Below are positions 27,793-34,336 of a stretch of 34,336 nucleotides of DNA, in pieces. A model generated the notes under the pieces. That model had not been told where the DNA came from and did no database searches. It was given only the letters and a program-made list of their open reading frames with translations. The position numbers were made by a program, and so were the translations under genes. The stretch comes from Oscillospiraceae bacterium (GTDB lineage Bacteria; Bacillota; Clostridia; Oscillospirales; CAG-382). The DNA is taken from assembly GCA_022508745.1 (NCBI GenBank), contig JAFLUP010000021.1, positions 1 through 34,336 of the forward strand. The letters run 5' to 3'. The first letter of the stretch is position 1. Each line of letters opens with the position of its first letter.

Positions 27793-28197
27793 TTATCCTT
27801 CTGCGACCGCTACCGCCGGCTTCTTGCCGGAACGGGTTTCGTAGTCCTCGATGGCGGCGCGGATGGCCTCCTCCGCCAGCACCGAGCAGTGCATCTTGTG
27901 CGCCGGCAGTCCGTCCAGCGCTTCCGCGATGGCCTTGTTGGTCAGCGCCAGCGCTTCGCTGATGGGTTTGCCTTTGATCATCTCCGTCGCCATGGAGCTG
28001 GAGGCGATGGCGGAGCCGCACCCGAAGGTTTCGAACTTGACGTCCACGATGACGTCGTTTTCGATCTTCAGGTAGATCTTCATAATATCGCCGCAGCGGG
28101 CGTTGCCCACTTCTCCTACGCCGTCGGCGTCTTCCATGGTGCCCACGTTGCGGGGGTTGGTGAAATGGTCCATGACCTTTTCGCTATACAGTGCCAT
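27793..28197 (-). CDS. iscU: Fe-S cluster assembly scaffold IscU/NifU
   Basis: A 134-residue scaffold on which Fe-S clusters are built from sulfur delivered by IscS. The three ligand cysteines are present: Cys35 in NARCGD, Cys60 in ETFGCGSAIASSS, and Cys104 in KMHCSVLAEEAI. The N-terminus YSEKVMDHFTNPRNVG is the usual one. The IscU LPPVK loop bound by HscA/HscB is replaced by LPAHK, as in NifU-type scaffolds that act without those chaperones. It lies 29 bases after iscS and is followed by a terminator. Confidence 0.95.
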   Translation of the reverse strand: MALYSEKVMDHFTNPRNVGTMEDADGVGEVGNARCGDIMKIYLKIENDVIVDVKFETFGCGSAIASSSMATEMIKGKPISEALALTNKAIAEALDGLPAHKMHCSVLAEEAIRAAIEDYETRSGKKPAVAVAEG

Positions 28198-28226
28198 ATG
28201 CTTTCTTCATCCTTTCCGATTGCTCT

Positions 28227-29423
28227 TTACAGCAGAAATGCTTCTTCGCCCGCTTCTAATTTTTGCCACACCGGGGACATCCCGCGCAGCCTTTCCACCG
28301 CCCACGGGACCCATTGCAGCACGGCGTTTACGTCTTCCTCGGTGTTTTCCGCGTCCAGCGTCAGCCGCAGGGAGCCGTGCGCCACCTCGTGGGGCCGCCC
28401 GATGGCGAGCAGCACATGGCTGGGCTCTAAAGAGCCGGAGGTGCAGGCGGAGCCGGAGGAGGCGTAAATGCCCTTCATGTCTAACAGCAGGAGTAACGAT
28501 TCCCCTTCGATGCCTTCAAAGCAGAAGCTGACGTTGCCCGGAAGCCGCGCGTCGCGGTCCCCGTTGAGGGCGCAGTGGGGGATCTTCCCCAGCCCTTCGA
28601 TCAGCTTATCCCGCAGAGAACCGACATATGCGGCGTTTTCTTCCATGTGATCCACGGCGTCTCGCAGAGCCGCCGCCATGCCGACGATGCCGGCGACGTT
28701 TTCCGTCCCCGCGCGCTTGCCACGCTCCTGTGCGCCGCCTTCCACCAGCGTCGCCAGCGGGATCCCTTTGCGGCAGTACAGCAAGCCCACGCCCTTCGGC
28801 CCGTGGAACTTGTGAGCGGAGATGGTGAGCAGATCCACGTTTTGTGCCTTGACGTCGATGGGCAGATGCCCTGCCGCCTGTACCGCGTCCGTGTGGAACA
28901 GCACACCCTTCTCCCGGCAGACCGCACCGATCTCCGCGATGGGTTGTACGGTGCCGATCTCGTTGTTGGCGTACATAACGCTGACCAGACAGGTGTCCGG
29001 TCGGATGGCGGCACGGACTTCTTCTGCGCTGACGAGCCCGCTTTCGTGCACGTCCAGCAGGGTGATCTCAAAACCTTCGCGCCCGAGCTGCTCCAGCGTG
29101 TGCAGCACCGCGTGATGCTCAAATGCCGTGGAGATGATGTGCGTTTTTCCTTGCTTTTTGCCCCAGATCGCGGCGGTCCGCAGGGCTTGGTTGTCCCCTT
29201 CGCTGCCGCCGGAGTTGAAGGTGATCTCCCGCGGGGTGGCGCCGATCATGGTCGCCAGCGCTTCCCGGGCGGTTTCGAGTGCTTCTTTCGCCTTCTGACC
29301 GGGTGTATGCAGGCTGGAGGGGTTGCCGTATACTTCCGTGAGGAAGGGCAGCATCGCATCCAGTGCCGTCTTGCTCAACGCCGTGGTGGCGGCATGATCC
29401 AGATAAATTGGTCTTTCTCCCAT
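28227..29423 (-). CDS. iscS: cysteine desulfurase (NifS/IscS)
   Basis: A 398-residue PLP enzyme that takes sulfur from cysteine for Fe-S assembly and thiolation. The PLP lysine is Lys205 in SAHKFHGPKG, and the persulfide cysteine is Cys327 in SSGSACTSGSLEPSHVL, the long-loop group I (IscS/NifS) form. The cofactor region GGSEGDNQAL near 72 and FEHHAVL near 101 fit. The ORF track starts at 29474; ATG 29423 is chosen since AAAGGT lies nine bases before MGERPIYLDHAATT. It heads an operon with iscU. Its promoter is overlapped by an element shared with metY. Confidence 0.95.
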   Translation of the reverse strand: MGERPIYLDHAATTALSKTALDAMLPFLTEVYGNPSSLHTPGQKAKEALETAREALATMIGATPREITFNSGGSEGDNQALRTAAIWGKKQGKTHIISTAFEHHAVLHTLEQLGREGFEITLLDVHESGLVSAEEVRAAIRPDTCLVSVMYANNEIGTVQPIAEIGAVCREKGVLFHTDAVQAAGHLPIDVKAQNVDLLTISAHKFHGPKGVGLLYCRKGIPLATLVEGGAQERGKRAGTENVAGIVGMAAALRDAVDHMEENAAYVGSLRDKLIEGLGKIPHCALNGDRDARLPGNVSFCFEGIEGESLLLLLDMKGIYASSGSACTSGSLEPSHVLLAIGRPHEVAHGSLRLTLDAENTEEDVNAVLQWVPWAVERLRGMSPVWQKLEAGEEAFLL

Positions 29424-29464
29424 GTTTATGACCTTTCTTTTATGGTTCCATTCAGTTCGGTAGC

Positions 29465-29493
29465 AGTATAGCATAGAAAACCCACCTTGTCAA
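29465..29493 (-). promoter_or_regulatory. promoter of iscS-iscU
   Basis: TTGACA (29488-29493), 17-base spacer, TATACT (29465-29470) on the minus strand. The surrounding CCTATTGACAaGGTgGGT (29480-29497) is 16/18 identical to the metY promoter element. Confidence 0.9.
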
Positions 29494-29512
29494 TAGGATT
29501 AAACAAGGTGGG
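29481..29512 (-). promoter_or_regulatory. 10-bp inverted repeat over the iscS -35 box (operator and/or terminator)
   Basis: CCCACCTTGT (29481-29490) and ACAAGGTGGG (29503-29512) are perfect inverted arms around 12 bases. On the minus strand the stem is followed by TTTTCT, so it could end the upstream lipoprotein operon; it also overlaps the iscS -35 and could bind a repressor. The shared metY element covers only one arm, so the two readings differ. Confidence 0.6.
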
Positions 29513-29551
29513 AAAATTTATTTATGATATTTGTGCTATTTTATGAAAAAC

Positions 29552-30451
29552 TCATTCCGTTCGTACGGCAAATAATTTGTATTCGCATTCCTCAAAAATG
29601 GACTCTTCGCCGGTTGAGGAAACATATTTCGTACATATACAGTTGCCGAACTCATCGTATTCATAGCGACGAATTGTCTCGCTGCCGGGCTCTATGGACA
29701 CCGCTTTTTCTGTCAGCCTGCCTGTGCTGTCATACGTATAGCTTTCATATTCAAAAACTTCGCCTTCGTAAAAGCTCTCGTATTTTAAGAGGTTTCCGTT
29801 TTCATCGTAGGTGTATTCTTTTTGTTTTACATCGTCTGTGTATTGTGCAAGGGGATCATCGCCGGCAGTATAATACCAAACCAATACATGCCCTTCCGAA
29901 TCTTTGCTGCTTTTTGTATAGCTGCCGTCCTCGGCGTATTCATAATCGTATTGGTTTGTAACGGAACCGCCTGTCTCAACCGTTTTAATTAGTTTTCCGG
30001 AATCATCGTAGGTGTATTCCGTCGTTGTTGTTCCTCCGGACCAATGTGTATATTTTATGACCCTGTCTTTTTCATCATATTCCCATTTTTCAGCGGTCAG
30101 CGCTTTATCATCGCCGTCTTTTTCATCGATTCGGACGAGACGTCGTTGATCGTCATATGTATAGTAACTGCGTGAACCGCTGGCATATTCGATTACAGAA
30201 AGATTCCCCCACTCATCATATTCATACGTCATCCAATCTCCTAAAATTGGATAGCTGACTTTATAAAGCATCCGTTTTTCGATAGTGGGATAGGGCAAAG
30301 AGGTTTCCTCGGATGCTGCCGATGCTATCGATGCACTGCTGGTTTCTTCTGCGCTGCCCTCGGGTGCTGTGTTGGATTTGCAAGCGGTAAGTGAAAATGC
30401 CGCAAAGCATAGCGTAAGAGTGAAAGCGATGAGTTTAGTGATTTTTTTCAA
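29552..30451 (-). CDS. lipoprotein with YD/RHS-like repeats
   Basis: A 299-residue predicted lipoprotein. The signal peptide KKITKLIAFTLTLCFAAFSLTAC ends in a good lipobox (LTAC, Cys24). A Ser/Glu-rich linker (to about residue 55) leads to at least six YD-type repeats of the form Y-YD--G-L-K (YEYDEWGNLSVI, YTYDDSGKLIK, YTYDENGNLLK, YTYDSTGRLTE and others) that should form a beta-strand coil on the outer face of the membrane. The ORF track starts at ATG 30469; TTG 30451 is preferred because GGAGGG lies nine bases upstream and the result is a standard signal peptide. It overlaps the preceding lipoprotein gene by 17 bases. G+C is lower than in neighbours. Function unknown; no RHS toxin core. Confidence 0.82.
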   Translation of the reverse strand: MKKITKLIAFTLTLCFAAFSLTACKSNTAPEGSAEETSSASIASAASEETSLPYPTIEKRMLYKVSYPILGDWMTYEYDEWGNLSVIEYASGSRSYYTYDDQRRLVRIDEKDGDDKALTAEKWEYDEKDRVIKYTHWSGGTTTTEYTYDDSGKLIKTVETGGSVTNQYDYEYAEDGSYTKSSKDSEGHVLVWYYTAGDDPLAQYTDDVKQKEYTYDENGNLLKYESFYEGEVFEYESYTYDSTGRLTEKAVSIEPGSETIRRYEYDEFGNCICTKYVSSTGEESIFEECEYKLFAVRTE

Positions 30452-31604
30452 TTTCAAATACCCTCCCATTGTCGTTATGATTTAGATTTGAAGCCATACC
30501 AAGGTATATCTTATCTTCTGTGACAGCAAGGCAAGCAGCCGGAATTTCATGTTTCAGCTCTGCAGCTACCGTAAAAGCATCTTGACCGTATTTGTAAATT
30601 ACGGAAGTACTGTTTTCTCCGGGGATCGTTTTTATGCTTAATACATACAATTCATCGTTGTATACATATAAGTCGTTTACGGTGCCTCCGTTAGGAAGCT
30701 CGATCTCCCGCAAACTGTCCGCAGAGGAGCAAGCGTAAAGCTTTGTTGAGGAGAAATAAAGCGTTGTGCCGATATTCACAGCTGCGCTTAGGTCTTTTGA
30801 TACTCCGTTTAAACTGCCAAGCGTGACTTTGTCGCTCCAGTCCGCGGCGAATACAAACTGACTGCCGTCGTATTGATAAAGCATACCGCTGCAAAAAGCA
30901 TAAAGCTCATGATCGATAGTTAATAGATGGTAATATCTGCCGAATGGTCCGCTTTTCACTGGCTGCGCACCTTGGTCAAGCAAGGGCATAACACCGAAAC
31001 TATTGCCGTTGTCCTCCGAAACAGCAACGTAATAATGTTCGTGGTCCGCCTCGTACTCGACAGCGGCAAAGAGCTTGCCGTCATAGGCAGCGATATCCCA
31101 GCAATGGGAAGAATTGGGAATGGTGCGCTTGACTTTCCATTCGTCGTTTTCCAGATAGTAATAGTTGCACAGATCCCAGCCGTCTTGTCTTGCATCTGTC
31201 CCCGGAACGGTCAACACACCGTTCAGCACGACAAATTCATTTACTTCTTCATCGGGTACGGATCCAAGCTGCTCCCATTCCTCCTGCGCGATGCAATACC
31301 GCCACATATCGACAGGACCGGAGTTCACATTCCAATTTCCGCCCCCGACATATAGCATTCCATCTAATACATACATATCAAGCACTCGAATGCTTGTGCC
31401 AGCGGTGCTGTAGCGGGATCCTTGCGGTGCGCCAAGATCTTTATAGGTGGAAGTAACGTCTTCGGAGAGCGTATTTTCGGAGGCGGTTATCGATCTGTCG
31501 GAACTTTCCGGCGAAGCCGAGGAGAGGTCGTCATTTGACCGGCTGCAGCCGGAGGAAAAAATGGTCAAAAGTACAAGTAAAAAAATAAGAAATCGCTCCT
31601 TCAA
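30435..31604 (-). CDS. lipoprotein with a probable beta-propeller domain
   Basis: A 389-residue predicted lipoprotein. The signal peptide KERFLIFLLVLLTIFSSGC places the lipid cysteine near residue 20 (lipobox SSGC). A Ser/Asp/Glu-rich linker (21-60) precedes a domain with recurring short strands ending in DGMLYVGGG, LNGVLTVPG, YDGKLFAAVE, IDHELYAFCSG, IGTTLYFSS, YNDELYVLS and TEDKIYLGM. These are spaced about 40-50 residues apart, a seven-blade beta-propeller pattern. TTG 31604 is chosen over GTG 31610 because AAGGAG lies eight bases before it. It is first in a two-gene operon with the YD-repeat lipoprotein. A consensus promoter and a leader hairpin precede it. Function unknown; the lower G+C suggests acquisition. 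Confidence 0.8.
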   Translation of the reverse strand: MKERFLIFLLVLLTIFSSGCSRSNDDLSSASPESSDRSITASENTLSEDVTSTYKDLGAPQGSRYSTAGTSIRVLDMYVLDGMLYVGGGNWNVNSGPVDMWRYCIAQEEWEQLGSVPDEEVNEFVVLNGVLTVPGTDARQDGWDLCNYYYLENDEWKVKRTIPNSSHCWDIAAYDGKLFAAVEYEADHEHYYVAVSEDNGNSFGVMPLLDQGAQPVKSGPFGRYYHLLTIDHELYAFCSGMLYQYDGSQFVFAADWSDKVTLGSLNGVSKDLSAAVNIGTTLYFSSTKLYACSSADSLREIELPNGGTVNDLYVYNDELYVLSIKTIPGENSTSVIYKYGQDAFTVAAELKHEIPAACLAVTEDKIYLGMASNLNHNDNGRVFEIEKNH

Positions 31605-31633
31605 ATGCACCGCTCCTTTCTGTTCACAAATAC

Positions 31634-31681
31634 AAAAAATGAAGCATGGATGTGCGATATCTTGCGATTCTGTCCATGCTT
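31634..31681 (-). terminator. leader hairpin with T run (possible attenuator) before the lipoprotein operon
   Basis: On the minus strand AAGCATGGA and TCCATGCTT (arms 31673-31681 and 31642-31650) pair with a 22-base loop, then CATTTTTTG. It lies between the promoter and the first gene, so it could stop transcription early under some condition. Confidence 0.5.
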
Positions 31682-31695
31682 ATGCTACATTGGGT

Positions 31696-31724
31696 ATTAT
31701 ATCGCGTTTGATTGTATTTGTCAA
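31696..31724 (-). promoter_or_regulatory. promoter of the lipoprotein operon
   Basis: Perfect TTGACA (31719-31724), 17-base spacer, perfect TATAAT (31696-31701) on the minus strand. Confidence 0.92.
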
Positions 31725-31830
31725 GCTTTTTTAAAGGATCGTTAGGCTTTCCTATTCGATTTTGGACTTTTGCATAGTTTTCAATCGAGGAAAAAGATGT
31801 GCACGCTTAAGTTTTTATGAAATATGCACA

Positions 31831-31860
31831 ATGAAAAGGCGGTATGCGCCGCCTTTTCAT
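31831..31860 (-). terminator. hairpin after the O-acetyltransferase gene
   Basis: ATGAAAAGGCGG (31831-31842) pairs perfectly with CCGCCTTTTCAT (31849-31860) around TATGCG. It is the likely terminator for the minus-strand gene, though the following T run is short. Confidence 0.75.
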
Positions 31861-31877
31861 TTTCACCGGAATTGTCG

Positions 31878-32489
31878 TTACAGCTCTACCGGTCGCCCTT
31901 TTCCATAAAACAGCTTGTCCTGCTCCGTGATCTCCCGCAGGACGCGGCAGGGGTTGCCCACGGCGACCACGTTCGCAGGGACGTCCTTCGTCACCACGCT
32001 GCCCGCGCCGATGACGGTGTTGTCCCCGATGGTCACGCCGGGCAGAAGGATGGCGCCCGCGCCGATCCAGACGTTGTTCCCGATGTGGATCGGCAGGTTG
32101 TACTGGTACGCTTGTTCCCGCAGAGAGGGATCCACCGGATGCCCGGCGGTGGCGACGGTCACGTTGGGACCGAACATACAGTAGTCCCCCACGGTGATCT
32201 CGCAGTCGTCCACCAGCGTCAGGTTGAAATTCGCGTAGACGTTCTTGCCGAAGGTGACGAACTTGCCCGCCCAGTTGGCGTGGAAGGGCGGCTCGATGTA
32301 GCAGCCTTCCCCGATGGAGCGGAACATCTTGCGGAGCATTTCCGTGCGTTTTTCCGCCTCGTGCGGGCGGGTGGCGTTGTATTCGTATAGCAGCTCCAGC
32401 CGCTGGAGCTGTTCCATTTGCAGGGTTTCGTCCAGCGGCAGATACAGCCGTCCGTCCGCCATGCGTGCGTGAATGTCGGATTTTTCCAT
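31878..32489 (-). CDS. maltose/galactoside O-acetyltransferase-like hexapeptide enzyme
   Basis: A 203-residue left-handed beta-helix acetyltransferase that moves acetyl groups from acetyl-CoA to sugars. The N-terminal helical Maa domain spans about 1-55 (LQRLELLYEYNATRPHEAEKR). It is followed by hexapeptide repeats (VTFGKNVYANFNLTLVDDCEITVGDYCMFGPNV, IHIGNNVWIGAGAILLPGVTIGDNTVIGAGSVVTKDVPANVVAVGNPCRVLR). The catalytic histidine is in TAGHPVDP. This is the Maa/LacA group, usually considered a detoxifier of excess sugars. ATG 32489 follows GGAGAT by seven bases; the ORF-track start lies upstream. It has its own promoter and terminator. True acceptor unknown. Confidence 0.9.
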   Translation of the reverse strand: MEKSDIHARMADGRLYLPLDETLQMEQLQRLELLYEYNATRPHEAEKRTEMLRKMFRSIGEGCYIEPPFHANWAGKFVTFGKNVYANFNLTLVDDCEITVGDYCMFGPNVTVATAGHPVDPSLREQAYQYNLPIHIGNNVWIGAGAILLPGVTIGDNTVIGAGSVVTKDVPANVVAVGNPCRVLREITEQDKLFYGKGRPVEL

Positions 32490-32519
32490 ATTGGTATCTC
32501 CTTTTTCTTTTGCACGGTC

Positions 32520-32548
32520 AGTATACCACACCCAAAACAAAAATGCAA
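32520..32548 (-). promoter_or_regulatory. promoter of the O-acetyltransferase gene
   Basis: TTGCAT (32543-32548), 17-base spacer, TATACT (32520-32525) on the minus strand. Confidence 0.75.
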
Positions 32549-32575
32549 CCACAGAAAAGTTTTTGAGGAATTTTC

Positions 32576-32605
32576 AAGGGGACTTTTTTTTCAAAAAGTC
32601 CCCTT
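32576..32605 (-). terminator. hairpin downstream of clpB
   Basis: AAGGGGACTTTTT (32576-32588) pairs perfectly with AAAAAGTCCCCTT (32593-32605). It lies 38 bases past the clpB stop. The minus-strand sequence after it is only weakly T-rich, so termination strength is uncertain. Confidence 0.6.
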
Positions 32606-32642
32606 GCATGGGGTGTGGGGCAACATCCCACGATCTCCCCGG

Positions 32643-34336
32643 TTATACGATTTTCAACACCCCGTCGATGCAATCTACCCGCAGTTCCGTGTGAGGCGCG
32701 ACTTCTCCCTCGACGATGCGTTTGGCGAGCAGCGTTTCCACCTCCTGCTGCACGAACCGCTTCAGCGGACGCGCGCCGTACTGCGGGTCGTACCCTCCCG
32801 CGAGGACGTAGTCCTTCGCTTCCTGCGTCAGCGTGACGGACAGGTATTGATCGGCAAGCCGACGGTTGAGGTCTGCGACGATCAACTCCAGGATCCCTTC
32901 CACGTTCTCTTTGGTCAGCGGGCGGTAGAACACCGTCTCGTCCAGACGGTTGAGGAATTCCGGGCGGAAGGACTGCCGCAGCAGGGACGTGACCGCCTCC
33001 CGCGCTTCCGGGGAAATCTCTCCGTCCCGGATGCCCTCCAACAAGTATTGGGAGCCCAGATTGGAGGTCAGGATGATGACGGTGTTCTTGAAATCCACCG
33101 TGCGTCCGTGGGAATCCGTGATGCGCCCGTCGTCCAGCACTTGCAGGAGGATGTTGAACACGTCCGGGTGCGCTTTCTCGATCTCGTCGAACAGGACGAC
33201 GGAATAGGGCTTGCGGCGCACCGCTTCGGTCAGCTGCCCGCCTTCTTCATAGCCCACGTATCCGGGAGGGGCGCCGATCAGGCGGGAGACCGCGTATTTC
33301 TCCATATATTCCGACATATCGATGCGGATCAGGTTGCGTTCGTCGTCGAACAGCGCTTCCGTGAGCGCTTTCGCAAGCTCGGTTTTGCCCACGCCCGTGG
33401 GACCGAGGAACAGGAAGGAACCGATGGGACGGTTGGGGTTCTTGATGCCCGCGCGGGAGCGCAGGATGGAGCCAACCACCTTTTCCACCGCTTCGTCCTG
33501 CCCGACGACGCGCTTGTGCAGCGTGTCCCCCAGATGCAGCAGCTTTTCCCGGTCGCCCTCCATCAGACGGGAGACGGGGATGCCTGTCCAGCGTTCCACG
33601 ATGCCGGCGATTTCCGCGTCCGTCACCTTGTCCCGCAGGAAGGGTTTGTGCTCACTGCTTTCGGCTTCGGCTGCGGCAAGCTGTTCCTTCAGTTTGGGCA
33701 GTTCGCCGTATTTCAGCTCCGCCGCCCGTTCCAGCCGGTACTCCCGCTCGGCGGCGGCGATGTCCGCCGTGATCTGCTCGATGCGGGTTTTCAGCTCGTG
33801 TACCTTATCAAGGCTCGCCTTCTCGTTTTCCCAGCGGACCTTCATCGCCTCGTACTGCTCACGGACGCCGGCAAGCTCCTTCTGCACCTCCGCGAGGTGC
33901 TCCCGGGAGATGTCGTCGTCCTCCTTTTTGAGCGCCGCCTCCTCGATCTCCAGCTGGATGCTTTTGCGCCGCAGGACGTCCAGCTCCGTGGGCATGGATT
34001 CGATCTCCGTATGCACCATGGCGCAGGCTTCGTCGATCAGGTCGATGGCCTTGTCCGGCAGGAAACGGTCGGTGATATAGCGGTTGGAGAGAGTGACGGC
34101 GGCGATGATGGCGGAATCCAGGATGCGCACACCGTGGAAGTTTTCGAACCGCTCCTCTAACCCCCGCAGGATGGCGACGGTGTCCTCTACCGTCGGCTCC
34201 GCCACCAGCACTGTCTGGAACCGGCGCTCCAGCGCCGCGTCCTTTTCGATATACTGCCGGTATTCGTCCAGCGTGGTGGCGCCGATGCAGTGCAGCTCGC
34301 CCCGGGCCAGCATGGGCTTTAAGAGGTTGCCCGCGT
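32643..34336 (-). CDS. clpB: ATP-dependent chaperone ClpB, 5' end beyond window
   Basis: The last 564 codons of a disaggregase that rescues aggregated proteins with DnaK. The frame is open to the right edge: codons before the ORF-track methionine read AGNLLKP, giving [26 protein letters not shown] from the first ATPase domain. Next come [16 protein letters not shown], the long charged middle coiled coil, a second ATPase domain with Walker [15 protein letters not shown] and Walker [15 protein letters not shown], and the C-terminal domain ending LKIV. The coiled-coil M domain separates ClpB from ClpA/C/X. The first Walker A and the start codon lie outside the window, so regulation (CtsR/HrcA sites) cannot be read. 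Confidence 0.96.
   Translation of the reverse strand, partial: AGNLLKPMLARGELHCIGATTLDEYRQYIEKDAALERRFQTVLVAEPTVEDTVAILRGLEERFENFHGVRILDSAIIAAVTLSNRYITDRFLPDKAIDLIDEACAMVHTEIESMPTELDVLRRKSIQLEIEEAALKKEDDDISREHLAEVQKELAGVREQYEAMKVRWENEKASLDKVHELKTRIEQITADIAAAEREYRLERAAELKYGELPKLKEQLAAAEAESSEHKPFLRDKVTDAEIAGIVERWTGIPVSRLMEGDREKLLHLGDTLHKRVVGQDEAVEKVVGSILRSRAGIKNPNRPIGSFLFLGPTGVGKTELAKALTEALFDDERNLIRIDMSEYMEKYAVSRLIGAPPGYVGYEEGGQLTEAVRRKPYSVVLFDEIEKAHPDVFNILLQVLDDGRITDSHGRTVDFKNTVIILTSNLGSQYLLEGIRDGEISPEAREAVTSLLRQSFRPEFLNRLDETVFYRPLTKENVEGILELIVADLNRRLADQYLSVTLTQEAKDYVLAGGYDPQYGARPLKRFVQQEVETLLAKRIVEGEVAPHTELRVDCIDGVLKIV

Noticed and set aside
29552-30451. RHS/polymorphic toxin
   Set aside because: It has YD-like repeats but is a short lipoprotein with no RHS core, toxin domain or immunity gene.
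32418-34160. 580-codon plus-strand ORF
   Set aside because: Antisense shadow of clpB and the acetyltransferase gene; no domain or ribosome site.

Overview
This 34.3 kb window looks like a chromosomal segment of an anaerobic, fermentative Firmicute, most likely a Clostridia/Oscillospirales-type gut bacterium. That placement is an inference. It rests on the GC-rich housekeeping genes, consensus sigma-A promoters (TTGACA-17-TATAAT) and strong Shine-Dalgarno sites. Other pointers are AdhE, the IscS/IscU pair, a small ferredoxin-thioredoxin-reductase-like protein, ParA/ParB beside SerS, and the DUF177-rpmF / DUF512-der-plsY order. I see no tRNA, rRNA, CRISPR array, insertion sequence or phage gene.

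Layout. (1) 1-1040: 5' part of metY (minus) with a textbook promoter overlapped by a 9-bp inverted repeat. (2) 1082-3725: divergent BlaI-BlaR1-like cassette with two dyad operators on its own promoter, followed by a secreted protein homologous to the extracytoplasmic tail of the BlaR1-like protein. (3) 3902-5374: ZIP metal transporter, and an FTR-like protein plus thioredoxin (minus). (4) 5489-15258: a long minus-strand block of adhE, lnt, a TIM-barrel protein, a MORN-repeat membrane protein, a small membrane protein, serS, parB and parA. (5) 15475-16984: mscS-trmO (plus), joined by an 18-bp tandem duplication. (6) 17014-22665: small secreted/membrane protein, galT, PF06541-like membrane protein, SLOG protein, ApgM-type phosphomutase, YcxB-like protein, trmK and a tiny membrane protein, with several divergent promoter pairs. 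(7) 22834-27137: DUF177-rpmF, then DUF512 radical SAM-der-plsY (plus). (8) 27199-31604: a small membrane protein, iscU and iscS, and a lower-GC pair of lipoprotein genes (minus). (9) 31878-34336: maltose-O-acetyltransferase-like gene and the 3' two-thirds of clpB (minus).

How the parts connect. The metY and iscS promoters, 28 kb apart, share an almost identical 18-bp element across their -35 boxes, suggesting common control of sulfur assimilation and Fe-S assembly. Lnt could acylate the two lipoproteins at 29.5-31.6 kb. The FTR-like protein probably passes electrons to TrxA. The BlaI/BlaR1-like cassette looks like a self-regulated membrane-sensing system whose sensor domain is not a penicillin-binding domain. 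It also occurs as a separate exported protein, and this is the best candidate in the window for an undescribed system.

Limits. All calls come from reading the sequence and the supplied ORF track. No database search, folding program or alignment program was run. Start codons were chosen from Shine-Dalgarno spacing and family habit, and several differ from the ORF track.
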